DNA of 64,000 nucleotides. Source: Mesorhizobium sp. B2-3-12 (GTDB lineage Bacteria > Pseudomonadota > Alphaproteobacteria > Rhizobiales > Rhizobiaceae). The notes beneath the pieces are model-generated. The model was not told where the DNA came from. It made no database searches and saw only the letters and a program-made list of their open reading frames with translations. The position numbers were made by a program, and so were the translations under genes. Shown here piece by piece: positions 1 through 8,195 of the stretch. Within the stretch, counting starts at the first letter, position 1. Every line of letters begins with the position of its first letter. The stretch lies in contig NZ_VFVR01000004.1 in NCBI RefSeq assembly GCF_006442205.1, positions 1 to 64,000 on the forward strand. The letters run 5' to 3'.

Positions 1-55
1 CGATAGGATCAGGTCGTGATTTGACATTTGCGGCGCGGGACTGGGATCTAGGATG

Positions 56-84
56 GCCGGGTGCGGATAGAATTCGCGCCCGGC
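56..84 (-). terminator. Hairpin after sugar-binding protein gene
   Basis: Inverted repeat of two 10-base arms (GCCGGGTGCG and CGCGCCCGGC, one G-T wobble) around a 9-base loop. It begins 10 bases past the stop codon of the leftward binding-protein gene. There is no clear T-run, so it is more likely an mRNA-stabilising or attenuating hairpin before off-window permease genes than a full terminator. Confidence 0.55.
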
Positions 85-93
85 TGTTCCCGT

Positions 94-1359
94 CTACTTC
101 TGTGCTTCGGCCGCGTCGGCCATCGCATTGGCGCCGTCCTCGGGTGACATGTCGGGAGTCGCCACGAACTCCGTGATGGCGTCCATGATCGCGCCGCGCA
201 TCTTCTGCGGGATGGTCATATTGTGCGCCATCGAGCGGACCAGCGTGCCGTCCTTGATCGAGGCCTGCAGATCCTTCTGCGAGAGCTGCTGGCACGGATT
301 GAAGCCGTTCGACAGATCGATATCAAGGCGCGCGGGGATCGAGCCCTTGGCCTGGTTGAAGACCGTCTGGAAGTCCGGCGACAGGATCAGGCTGGCAAGC
401 AGCTTCTGGCCGTCGATGTAATCCTGGTCCTTTTGCTTGAAGAACACGACCGAGTCCGAGTTGAGGATGAAGCCGGGTTTGCCCCAATCGGTCGGTGCCT
501 GGGCGCAGACATAGTCCGTGCCTTCCTTGAAGCCGGCGGCGGTCAGCAGGCCGATTGTCCAGTCGCCCATGATGTGGAAGGCCGCGTCACCCTTGCCCAC
601 GAGCGCCGACATCGAATCCCAGTCGCGGCCAACCATGCCCGGATCCATGTACTTGGTTGTCATCAGGCGCATCTGCTGGAAGGCCTTGACCATCCCCGGG
701 CTGCGCATGGATTCGACATCGCCCTCGACGAAGGCCTTGCGATAGAGATCGATGTCCTGGCCGTAGAGCACGACCTCGAACACCGTCGAATCCGTCCAGT
801 CGGCGGTCGAATGCGAGATGCAGATCTTGCCGGAGGCGATAATCTTGTCGCAGGCTGCATTGAATTCGGCCCAGGTCTTGGGCATTTCCTTCACACCGGC
901 GGCCTGCATGACCTTCGGCGAGGCCCAGAGCCAGTTGATGCGGTGGATGTTCATGGGGGCGGCGACCCATTTGCCTGTCGGCTTCATCACCGGAAGCAAT
1001 TCCGGCGCGACCACTTTCTCCCATCCTTCCGAAGCCGCCAGTTCGTCGAGATCAGCGGTCATGCCGGTCTTGTTCCACTCGGCGATTTCCGGACCTTTCA
1101 ACTGCACGGCGGGCGGGGCATTGCCGGCGATCACGTCGGCGCGCAGCTTGGCCAGCGTATTGGCTGTGTGACCGGCGATCGAGGTCTGTTCCCACTTGCC
1201 GCCCTTGGCGGTGAACATCTCGCCGAGCTTGGCGATCGCCTGGGCGTCCGATCCAGTCGCCCATTGGTGCAGTAGGTTCGTCTTGGGCTCGGCGAAGGCT
1301 GCCCCGGCGGCAAAGGTGCATGCAAGAGCGGCCGCGAGGGCGGTCATGACGCAATTCAT
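94..1359 (-). CDS. Sugar ABC transporter substrate-binding protein
   Basis: Periplasmic solute-binding protein of 421 residues, the usual length for family 1 sugar-binding proteins (glucose/mannose or glycerol-phosphate type). The N-terminus is a Sec signal peptide, with a hydrophobic Ala/Leu run at residues 6-22 and likely cleavage after AFA at residue 23. The first ATG is chosen because GGGAGTG lies just upstream. The mature part has the alternating lobes typical of the fold, including a Trp/Asp-rich hinge stretch (IMGDWTIG). Membrane and ATPase partners would lie beyond the left edge. It is divergent from a ROK regulator, a common pairing for sugar uptake. Substrate unknown. Confidence 0.9.
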   Translation of the reverse strand: MNCVMTALAAALACTFAAGAAFAEPKTNLLHQWATGSDAQAIAKLGEMFTAKGGKWEQTSIAGHTANTLAKLRADVIAGNAPPAVQLKGPEIAEWNKTGMTADLDELAASEGWEKVVAPELLPVMKPTGKWVAAPMNIHRINWLWASPKVMQAAGVKEMPKTWAEFNAACDKIIASGKICISHSTADWTDSTVFEVVLYGQDIDLYRKAFVEGDVESMRSPGMVKAFQQMRLMTTKYMDPGMVGRDWDSMSALVGKGDAAFHIMGDWTIGLLTAAGFKEGTDYVCAQAPTDWGKPGFILNSDSVVFFKQKDQDYIDGQKLLASLILSPDFQTVFNQAKGSIPARLDIDLSNGFNPCQQLSQKDLQASIKDGTLVRSMAHNMTIPQKMRGAIMDAITEFVATPDMSPEDGANAMADAAEAQK

Positions 1360-1504
1360 AGTTTCACTCCCATATGGTGTTGCACGGTTCGTATCGACCG
1401 CTTATGGCCGCGGTTTGAGGCCGCCGCCGGCGAGATGCGTTAATCTCGAGTTCTTTCCAAGATGACATATTGGAGCTATCAGTCAACGATGTTTATGTTG
1501 GTCC

Positions 1505-2710
1505 ATGACAAAACCCTCGCTTAGAGCCTGGCTGATCGACAGGCCGTCCGCATCGCCGGAGAGCATGATCGTGCGCTGCCTGAGCGAGCGCGGCGCCCTC
1601 TCGGCGTCGCAGATCGCACGCGTCACCGGCCTGGCGCGCTCGACGGTCTCAACCGCGCTCAATGGCTTGAGAAAATCGGGCATGGTGATCGACACCCCGA
1701 CCAGTCGCGAGGGGATCAGGGCTATCGGGAGGCCAGCCGCGGCCGTGACGCTCAATCCGACGGCGGGTACCTGCGTCGGAATTCACCTGGGACTTCACGA
1801 GATGCGGCTGATCGTTGCCGATGTCTCGCATTCCGTCATCGTCGAACAAACTATCCCCATGGCACTGGACTACCAACCGCAACAGGCGGCCCAGATGGCC
1901 AAATCGGCAATTGCGCAATCTTACGAGGAAAATGGTCTGCCGGTGGCGGGGCTCCTGGGGGTTGGGATTTCCGTCTCTGGTCCTGTCAGCCGCGATGGAA
2001 TGGTCCTGCGCGCGAGCATCGTTCCAACATGGGCCGGCGTCAACATACCAGATGTGTTCGGACCCATCTTGGAGCAGCCCATCTTCGCCGACAACGAGAG
2101 CAATTGCTCGGCCATTGCGGAACTGATGTGGGGTGCGGCAGTCGGCCATGACGATTTCGTGCTGTTCAAGATCGATCTGGGGGTCGGTGGCGCCATTGTC
2201 CAGAATGGCCGGCTGGTCACGGGCATTGCCGGCGGCGCCGGCGAATTCGGGCACATCAGCATCGATCCTGGCGGCGATCTTTGTCGGTGCGGCAATCGCG
2301 GATGCCTGGAACTCTATGCGAGTTTTGCCCGGCCGCTGGAACAGATTTCGCGTGTTGTGCGGCGGCAGGTCACGATGGACGATGTCATCATGATGGCCAG
2401 GGAGGGCGACGTCAGGGCGTTGCGGATGATCGAGGACACCGCCGAGATCGCCGGCCGGGGTCTCGGCTTGATCGGCTCGGTGCTCAATCCGCCGCTCATC
2501 ATCATCGGGGGCCAGATGGCGTTGGCGGGCGACATTCTGTTGACGCCGCTGATCGCGTCCTATGAACGCCACACGCTCATCAAGTCCCGCGATATCGCTC
2601 CGGCGCTTCGCACGCGCATAATCGTTGGCAAGCACACCGAGAACGATGCATTGCTGGGCGCGGTCGGCCTCGTCCTGAGACACCAGACGAAGGAACTCTC
2701 GCTCGGCTGA
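1505..2710 (+). CDS. ROK-family transcriptional regulator
   Basis: 401 residues: a winged helix-turn-helix at about residues 20-70 (SASQIARVTGLARSTVSTAL) followed by a ROK sugar-kinase-like domain. The ROK zinc motif CRCGNRGCLE is visible near residues 258-268, and a glycine-rich phosphate-type loop GVGISVSGPVS near 155. The DNA-binding domain marks it as an NagC/XylR-type regulator rather than a kinase. It diverges from the sugar-binding protein gene across 145 bases, so it probably controls that transporter in response to a sugar. The ligand cannot be read from sequence. Confidence 0.9.
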   Translation: MTKPSLRAWLIDRPSASPESMIVRCLSERGALSASQIARVTGLARSTVSTALNGLRKSGMVIDTPTSREGIRAIGRPAAAVTLNPTAGTCVGIHLGLHEMRLIVADVSHSVIVEQTIPMALDYQPQQAAQMAKSAIAQSYEENGLPVAGLLGVGISVSGPVSRDGMVLRASIVPTWAGVNIPDVFGPILEQPIFADNESNCSAIAELMWGAAVGHDDFVLFKIDLGVGGAIVQNGRLVTGIAGGAGEFGHISIDPGGDLCRCGNRGCLELYASFARPLEQISRVVRRQVTMDDVIMMAREGDVRALRMIEDTAEIAGRGLGLIGSVLNPPLIIIGGQMALAGDILLTPLIASYERHTLIKSRDIAPALRTRIIVGKHTENDALLGAVGLVLRHQTKELSLG

Positions 2711-3075
2711 TCGGCTTGGGTCACGTCGCGACATGCCTGGGGCCGTCGATCGCCCGCCGACGTCCACGCGGAGATTATGGGCAGCCTGAATGCGGCCATT
2801 CATACCAAATGCGCCGGCCGGGCTCTGGACGTGCGCCGGCATGACCGGGGTCGGGGATCGCCGCCAGCCAGACTTCCAACGCCTGCGAGCCACGGACCAG
2901 GATTTCGGGTATGGGCCACGCGCTCGTCAAGGTCCCGACTTCACGGCGTTCAATCGAGAGGAGATATGGCCCCGCACCTTTGCTCACGAACGGACAGCCA
3001 AAGTCCGTCGTGTCCAAGCACCAACGCTCTCACGCTTGCGGAAACCACGCTCACTGTAGGGCGGATGGCTGACCG
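2711..3075. other. Intergenic region without a recognisable gene
   Basis: 365 bases between the 3' ends of the ROK gene and the leftward methyltransferase gene. Short open frames exist on both strands, but none has a good ribosome site, a recognisable motif or rhizobial codon bias. No strong hairpin or repeat was found. It may be decayed coding sequence. Confidence 0.4.
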
Positions 3076-3708
3076 TCAGAGCCTCACGAACCGATAGACG
3101 AGGCGATCGGTCTCGCCCTTGATCGAGGGATCGAACACCTTGATCGAGTGCGGATCGTCCTTGTTCGCGAGCATGGTGCTTTCCGCGTCCAATACGAAGC
3201 CGGCCGCCTCCACCTCCTCGCGAACGGATGCAGGCTCAATCCGATGCAACGACTGGGCGTCGCTCGTGCCGGCCCCTAGGGCGGCGGCGTGATCCACGAT
3301 GACGTAGGACCCGCCGGGCTTGAGCCGCTGATGGACGGCTCGATTGAAGTCGGCCGCCGTAGCACCCCTGGCCTGGATCAGTGCGGTGTGGAGATCGTGG
3401 TAGAACAGGTGCAGCCACAGGACATCCGCTGGCTGCGTGACATCCGGCATCGCCACAAGGTCCGCCGAGACGGCTTCGACGTTCTCTCGGCCCGGCTCCT
3501 TCGCCAGCGTCCGCATGCGGCCAACCGGATCGTTCTTGAAATGAGCGACTTCGGCCGGCACGAAGCTGTAGACTCGTCCTTGGGGGCCCACGATGTCCGA
3601 GAAGAGACGGGTCCAGTCGCCGTCGCCTGGATAGACGTCAATGACGGTGGAGCCCGCATCGATGCGTGCGAACCGGATCAACTCGGATAGCTTGGATGGG
3701 TCGTACAT
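3076..3708 (-). CDS. Class I SAM-dependent methyltransferase
   Basis: 210 residues. Motif I of the Rossmann methyltransferase fold is near residues 22-32 (VIDVYPGDGDW), followed by an acidic beta-strand 2 region and GGSYVIVDHA near residue 140, which matches the post-IV region of small-molecule methyltransferases. A clean AAAGGAGA ribosome site precedes the ATG. It resembles the family often annotated as predicted methyltransferase; substrate unknown. It is last in a leftward group with an NADP-binding protein and two SDRs, about 100 bases after the previous gene, so co-transcription is possible but unproven. Confidence 0.8.
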   Translation of the reverse strand: MYDPSKLSELIRFARIDAGSTVIDVYPGDGDWTRLFSDIVGPQGRVYSFVPAEVAHFKNDPVGRMRTLAKEPGRENVEAVSADLVAMPDVTQPADVLWLHLFYHDLHTALIQARGATAADFNRAVHQRLKPGGSYVIVDHAAALGAGTSDAQSLHRIEPASVREEVEAAGFVLDAESTMLANKDDPHSIKVFDPSIKGETDRLVYRFVRL

Positions 3709-3807
3709 CGGGATCTCCTTTCGGTCTGGACGTTCTTTTCGCTACCCATGGAGATTCTCCATTTCCCACGGATCGGATCGCGCGCGATCCGATCCGTGCG
3801 TCCTTCC

Positions 3808-4407
3808 TCAGTCAAACTTGATCAGATCCTTGAAGATCAGATGGCCCCAGCTGTTTCCGCGGGCCTGGACCAGCAGCCCACCTTCCGACAGCCCGCCAAG
3901 TTTGATCGGCGAGAAGCCGAGATTTTCCGCGAGCGCACCAATCTCCGCCGCGGCAGCGTCATCGTCGCTCGCCAGGAACACCACTCTCCTGCCACCATGC
4001 ACGGCCGGGGCTTGGTCGAGGGTGGCAGCGATCAAATGGTTGAAGCCTTTGACCAGCCTTGCACCAGAGAATGCCTGCGCGATGAACTTGGAAGAAGGCT
4101 GTCCTCCCAGTTGCTCAGGGGGCACGCCATAGGCATTGGTTACATCGACGATGGTCTTCCCCTGCCAGGTGGGCAGCGCCTTCGCGACGTCCGGATGCGA
4201 CTCGAAACGAACTGCCAAAAAGATGATGTCCGCCTTGACGGCTTCCGCCAGTGTTTTGGGAATGATCGTGGGTCCGATCGCGGCGGCCGCGGATGCAAAG
4301 CTTTCGGGGTCGCGCGTGGTTGCCACGGATACTTCGATGCCGTTGCGGGCAAACGCCTTGGCCAGGGCCTTGCCGATATTGCCGAAGCCGATGATTGCGT
4401 AGCTCAT
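3808..4407 (-). CDS. NADP-binding oxidoreductase (F420-NADP reductase-like)
   Basis: 199 residues beginning with a Rossmann dinucleotide-binding loop (YAIIGFGNIGKALAKAF, GxGxxG at residues 7-12). The rest matches the small NAD(P)-binding domain proteins related to F420-dependent NADP reductase (ProC/YqeC-like fold), including a KGFNHL region near residue 118. A GGAGAAAC ribosome site precedes the ATG. It lies 32 bases downstream of an SDR gene and is probably co-transcribed with it. Likely a soluble redox enzyme; substrate and cofactor preference are not determinable here. Confidence 0.8.
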   Translation of the reverse strand: MSYAIIGFGNIGKALAKAFARNGIEVSVATTRDPESFASAAAAIGPTIIPKTLAEAVKADIIFLAVRFESHPDVAKALPTWQGKTIVDVTNAYGVPPEQLGGQPSSKFIAQAFSGARLVKGFNHLIAATLDQAPAVHGGRRVVFLASDDDAAAAEIGALAENLGFSPIKLGGLSEGGLLVQARGNSWGHLIFKDLIKFD

Positions 4408-4439
4408 GATGTTTCTCCGATCGTGTGTGATGCCAGGGG

Positions 4440-5192
4440 TCAGACTTGCGCCAGCCCTCCGTCGACGGCGAGATCCACGCCGGTGATGTAAGAACTTTCA
4501 TTGGAGGCGAGGAACGTGACAGCAGCCGCGATTTCCTCTGGCTGGCCCCTGCGGCCCATGGGGACCTGCGAGGCGAATTGGGCGGCCGCCTGCTCAGCTT
4601 GCTCAGGCGTAAGGCCCGTCGTTGTCGCCAGGGCGGGGGTCTCGATCGGTCCCGGGCTCATCGTATTCACCCTGATCTTGCGGTCCTTCAGCTCCAGTGT
4701 CCAAGCGCGCGCGAAGTTGCGCACAGCCGCCTTGGTCGCGGCGTAAACGCTGAACCCGGGCAGCCCCATCACGTTCGAAACCGAAGAGGTCAGGATAATC
4801 GAACCGCCGTCCCGGAAGAGGGGAAGGGCTTTCTGCACCGTAAAGAATAGCCCCTTCACGTTCACATCGAAGGTCTGGTCGAAATGCGCCTCCGTCGCCG
4901 CAGCGAGCGGAGCGATTGTCCCCGCGCCCGCGTTCGCGAAGAGAACGTCGATGTGACCATGTTTCTCTTTCACGACGGCGTAGAGCCGGTCCAGATCGTC
5001 CAGGCGCGCCACGTCGCCGACGACCGCCGTAACGTTTTCTTTGATGGCGGCGGCGGCCTCCTTCAGCTCTTTCTCGCGTCGGCCGGTGATCACGACGTGC
5101 GCGCCTTCTTCCACGAAGCGCTTGGCCGTGGCCAACCCGATCCCGCTGCTGCCGCCGGTGATGACTGCGATCTTACCTGCAAGTCTTTCCAT
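4440..5192 (-). CDS. SDR family oxidoreductase (first of tandem pair)
   Basis: Classical short-chain dehydrogenase of 250 residues. The cofactor loop TGGSSGIG is at residues 12-19, NAGAG follows strand 4, and the catalytic Ser-Tyr-Lys set is seen in ILTSSVSN and YAATK. The PGPIETPA segment and C-terminal YITGVDLAVDGG are typical of the classical family. The ATG at 5192 is preferred over a longer frame because the protein then starts right at the Rossmann domain. It sits 49 bases from a second SDR of the same type, suggesting a local duplication. Substrate unknown. Confidence 0.88.
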   Translation of the reverse strand: MERLAGKIAVITGGSSGIGLATAKRFVEEGAHVVITGRREKELKEAAAAIKENVTAVVGDVARLDDLDRLYAVVKEKHGHIDVLFANAGAGTIAPLAAATEAHFDQTFDVNVKGLFFTVQKALPLFRDGGSIILTSSVSNVMGLPGFSVYAATKAAVRNFARAWTLELKDRKIRVNTMSPGPIETPALATTTGLTPEQAEQAAAQFASQVPMGRRGQPEEIAAAVTFLASNESSYITGVDLAVDGGLAQV

Positions 5193-5241
5193 GATGTTTA
5201 TCCTTCGTTGTGCGTGTGCCAGGCTTGGGACCAAGAGGGGG

Positions 5242-5976
5242 TCAGAGCTGCGCCAGGCCGCCGTCGACGGCGACTTCGCTGGCGGTCATGAAGCTGCTGT
5301 CCGACGATGCGAGAAAGGCGGCCACGGCCCCAATCTCCGCCGGATCCGCCATGCGCTGGAGCGGAGTCATCGAGGCGAAGGCCTTCTGGCCCTCCTCGCC
5401 CAGCGCTTCCTTCGCGAGTTCGGTCGCCGTCGCCCCGGGCGACAGCACGTTTACACGGATGCCGGTTCCCTTCAGGTCCTCTGCCCAGGTCCGCGCGAGA
5501 TTGCGCACCGCCGCCTTGCTCGCGCTGTATGCGGTGAATGCGGGCGCGCCCGTCGTGCCGGCGCTCGATCCGGTCAGGATGATCGAACCGCCCTTGCCCA
5601 TCAGCGGCAGCGCCTTCTGGACCGTGAAGATCGTACCCTTCACATTGGTGTCGAAAGTTTCGTCAATGTGCTCGGGGGTGATCTTGCCGAGCGCAAGCGG
5701 GCTTCCCGTCCCGGCATTGGCGAAGACGATGTCGAGGGTTCCGCGCTCGGCCTTCACCGCCGTGTAGAGCCTGTCGAGGTCGGCCAGATCGGACACAGAG
5801 CCGTTCACCGCGCGGGAATTGGACCCGAGGTCGGCCACAGCGGCGTCAAGCGCTTCCTGCCGACGACCGAAGATGAAGACGAAGGCGCCCTCCGCGATGA
5901 AGCGCTTTGCAGCGGCGAGGCCGATGCCGGTAGCGCCGCCGGTGATCACGGCGGTCTTTCCATTCAGTCTGTTCAT
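5242..5976 (-). CDS. SDR family oxidoreductase (second of tandem pair)
   Basis: Classical SDR of 244 residues with cofactor loop TGGATGIG, NAG motif (NAGTGSP) and active site Ser/Tyr/Lys in LTGSSAG and YSASK. The ATG at 5976 is chosen because AAGG lies 9 bases upstream; an ATG three codons earlier directly abuts that site. It is the promoter-proximal gene of the leftward cluster and faces a LysR gene, which probably controls it. It resembles its downstream neighbour along its length, as expected of tandem paralogues. Confidence 0.88.
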   Translation of the reverse strand: MNRLNGKTAVITGGATGIGLAAAKRFIAEGAFVFIFGRRQEALDAAVADLGSNSRAVNGSVSDLADLDRLYTAVKAERGTLDIVFANAGTGSPLALGKITPEHIDETFDTNVKGTIFTVQKALPLMGKGGSIILTGSSAGTTGAPAFTAYSASKAAVRNLARTWAEDLKGTGIRVNVLSPGATATELAKEALGEEGQKAFASMTPLQRMADPAEIGAVAAFLASSDSSFMTASEVAVDGGLAQL

Positions 5977-6303
5977 GTCATGCATCCTTCGTGGACTTGC
6001 TCAGAAACCGGAGAAATGCTTGCCCTCAAGCTTTCCCATGCCTTCTCTTGTCGTGGGTCGGGACCGCATCTGGCCCGAGACCCTCGAAATGGGTCCGGCG
6101 GCATCAGTTGTTGAGTGCGCAAGCACGCACATCGGTGGTGCAAAATCGATCCGGGTGACCGACTGACGCCAGCCGCGGCGATCGGTTTCTGCCGTTCGAA
6201 ATTGGGCCGCGCTCGTCGACAAGGCTATGATGACGGCCGTACTGCTGTACGATGGGCTGGATAAGGGCTTTGAAAGGCGCACCGCGCGGTGCCGGATTGC
6301 ACC
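5977..6303. promoter_or_regulatory. Divergent promoter region, SDR cluster / LysR
   Basis: 327 bases between the leftward SDR operon and the rightward LysR gene, without a convincing gene. It must hold both promoters. One inverted repeat, GTGCG-N6-CGCAC at 6115-6130, is a weak candidate for the LysR operator. Confidence 0.4.
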
Positions 6304-7200
6304 ATGATCGACTGGGATGACGTTCGCTACTTTCTTGCCGCCGCACGCGGAGGCTCGGTGCGGGCTGCCGCCAAGCGGCTCGGTGTGAACCACGCGACCG
6401 TGCTGCGACGCATCGCTCATCTCGAGGAACGCCTCGGGGCGCAGATGTTCGAAAAGCTGCCTTCGGGCTACCGCCTGACGGCTGCGGGCGAGGAGGTCCT
6501 CGATCTCGCGCACCAGATGGAAGCGTCGTCGCACTTGCTGGAGACGCGCGTCTTCGGTCGCGACCAGAGCGCGCGCGGGCTTTTGCGGGTGACGCTTCCA
6601 CCGTTCCTCGCCACACACTTGCTCATGCCGGATCTTGCCGACTTCGCGCGTTTGCATCCGGACATCGAGATGGAAATCTTGACGTCCGGCGAGGTGGCGA
6701 ATCTGACCAACCGAGAGGCCGACGTCGCGATCCGCATTGTCGCCGACCGCAAAACCCTGCCGCTCAATCTTCACGCCCTAAAGGGACCGCAGTTGTTCAG
6801 CGGCGTCTACATGTCTCGCGATCGACTAGTCGCATTGCGTGCGGGCACGCCTGATCCCATCCGTTGGATCGTCATAGACAGTCATGGAATTCCGGACTGG
6901 GCGCGTGACGGAGAAGTTCACACCACGGGAGCTCCGTTCAGGACGCCGGACGCCGAGACGCAGATCATCGCGGCACAGCAAGGGATCGGGATGACGAAAC
7001 TGCCGTGCTTCGTCGGAGATACCGACCCCCTGCTGGTGAGAGTGCCGGGCACCAATCTGCCCATGCATGGGACACTCTGGCTTCTCACGCAAGGGGAGAC
7101 GCGCAAGACGAAGCGCGTGCGGCTCTTCACCGAGTTCGTATCCCGCAGGCTCGCCGCGCACGCTCCGCTTCTCGCCGGGCTGTCCATGTCGCGCGACTGA
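6304..7200 (+). CDS. LysR-family transcriptional regulator
   Basis: 298 residues from the ATG at 6304, the codon giving the standard LysR N-terminus (WDDVRYFLAAARGGSVRAAA); a start five codons upstream is possible. The helix-turn-helix spans about residues 18-37 with AAKRLGVNHATVLRRIAHLE, followed by an effector-binding domain with the usual LPPFLATHLLMP strand. It is divergent from the SDR pair, the typical arrangement for LysR control of an adjacent oxidoreductase gene. Effector unknown. Confidence 0.9.
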   Translation: MIDWDDVRYFLAAARGGSVRAAAKRLGVNHATVLRRIAHLEERLGAQMFEKLPSGYRLTAAGEEVLDLAHQMEASSHLLETRVFGRDQSARGLLRVTLPPFLATHLLMPDLADFARLHPDIEMEILTSGEVANLTNREADVAIRIVADRKTLPLNLHALKGPQLFSGVYMSRDRLVALRAGTPDPIRWIVIDSHGIPDWARDGEVHTTGAPFRTPDAETQIIAAQQGIGMTKLPCFVGDTDPLLVRVPGTNLPMHGTLWLLTQGETRKTKRVRLFTEFVSRRLAAHAPLLAGLSMSRD

Positions 7201-7206
7201 CGCCTG

Positions 7207-7332
7207 GAGCAATTCCAGGAAAAGTGTGTACGGTTTTCCCGGGAGAAGCGCGTAGCGCTTCCCCTTGGGAATTGCGTGAAAACAAAGAGTTAGAGCGGGT
7301 CGGCGATTCCATCAGACGCTGAACCGCTCTAG
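7207..7332. repeat. RIME-like rhizobial intergenic mosaic element
   Basis: About 126 bases with the layout I recall for rhizobial RIME elements: GAGCAATTCCAGGAAAAGTG at the left, a central palindrome GAAGCGC-GTA-GCGCTTC, then GGAATTGCGTGAAAACAAAG, and a right-end inverted repeat TAGAGCGG ... CCGCTCTA (7291-7331). It sits in the gap between the convergent LysR and RraA-like genes and could form a large RNA hairpin acting as terminator for both. Identity comes from memory of the family; a genome-wide copy count would settle it. Confidence 0.75.
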
Positions 7333-7431
7333 CGGGTCACAGGCGACGCCGGTTGCGGAACCGAGCAAGCAAATGCGGGGATTTGCGTCGAGTGAGCCCT
7401 TGCTGAACGAGGGAGAGAGCTCGTCCGTCAA

Positions 7432-8172
7432 TCAAAATTTCGGGTTGGCTTTCCGCCAAGCCTCATACTCGTCATTGGCACTTGGGTGCAGCGGATAATA
7501 GCGTTGCAACGACCCGCCTTCCATGAGCTTCGCGCGCGAGAATTCCTCCCAATCGTGATGCTTCCGGGATTCCTCGATCACCTTCGCGGCCATTGCGACG
7601 GGAAGCACCACCACCCCGTCGTCGTCGGCGACGATGATGTCGCCGGGGATCACCGTGACACCGCCGCAGGCAATGGGAACGTTGACGGCGTTGGGATAGA
7701 TGCTGGTTTGCACATGGTAGTTGGGCGTCCAGCCGCGCAGCCAGAGGGCCAGATCGAGCTTTTCGACATTGGGCCGGTCGCGCATGCACCCGTCGATGAC
7801 GATCCCCGCGCCGCCTCTGCCCTTGAAGTAGGTCGACATCATGTCGCCGAAGACGCCCGAACTCATGTCGCCGCGCGCGTCGACCACGACCACATCGCCC
7901 TCCTGCGCATGGTAGAGCACGTGCCGGTGCAACTGTGTCTCCGGATCGGCATATTCTCCCTCGTTGAAAAGGTCGGGCCGCTGCGGCAGGAACTGCAGCG
8001 TCAGCGCCGGCCCCACGATCGACTTGCCGTGGTTCTGCGCCACCGGGCCGACCATGTGCGGATTGCGGAAGCCCATATGGCCAAGCGTGCCGGCAACCGT
8101 CGCGGCGCCGATCTCGCTTAGCGCGTCGATCAGGTCCTTGGGCGGCCGCGTGATGTCGGAAGTATGGGTCAT
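7432..8172 (-). CDS. RraA-like / HMG-type aldolase family protein
   Basis: 246 residues from the ATG at 8172; a longer open frame upstream overlaps the dehydratase gene and is not credible. The RraA/HMG-aldolase signature is clear: GDVVVVDARGD, then a glycine-rich segment and DGCMRDRPNVEKL, whose Arg-Asp pair binds metal and substrate. The length fits 4-hydroxy-4-methyl-2-oxoglutarate or 4-carboxy-4-hydroxy-2-oxoadipate aldolases better than the about 160-residue RNase E regulator RraA. As last gene of a leftward transport/dehydratase operon it probably cleaves or decarboxylates the 2-keto acid made by the preceding enzyme. Substrate inferred. Confidence 0.82.
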   Translation of the reverse strand: MTHTSDITRPPKDLIDALSEIGAATVAGTLGHMGFRNPHMVGPVAQNHGKSIVGPALTLQFLPQRPDLFNEGEYADPETQLHRHVLYHAQEGDVVVVDARGDMSSGVFGDMMSTYFKGRGGAGIVIDGCMRDRPNVEKLDLALWLRGWTPNYHVQTSIYPNAVNVPIACGGVTVIPGDIIVADDDGVVVLPVAMAAKVIEESRKHHDWEEFSRAKLMEGGSLQRYYPLHPSANDEYEAWRKANPKF

Positions 8173-8195
8173 TGTGGACTCCGATTGAAAGGAAA

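Noticed and set aside
2775..3097. Several short frames in the gap after the ROK gene
   Set aside because: They overlap on both strands with no ribosome sites, motifs or consistent codon use.
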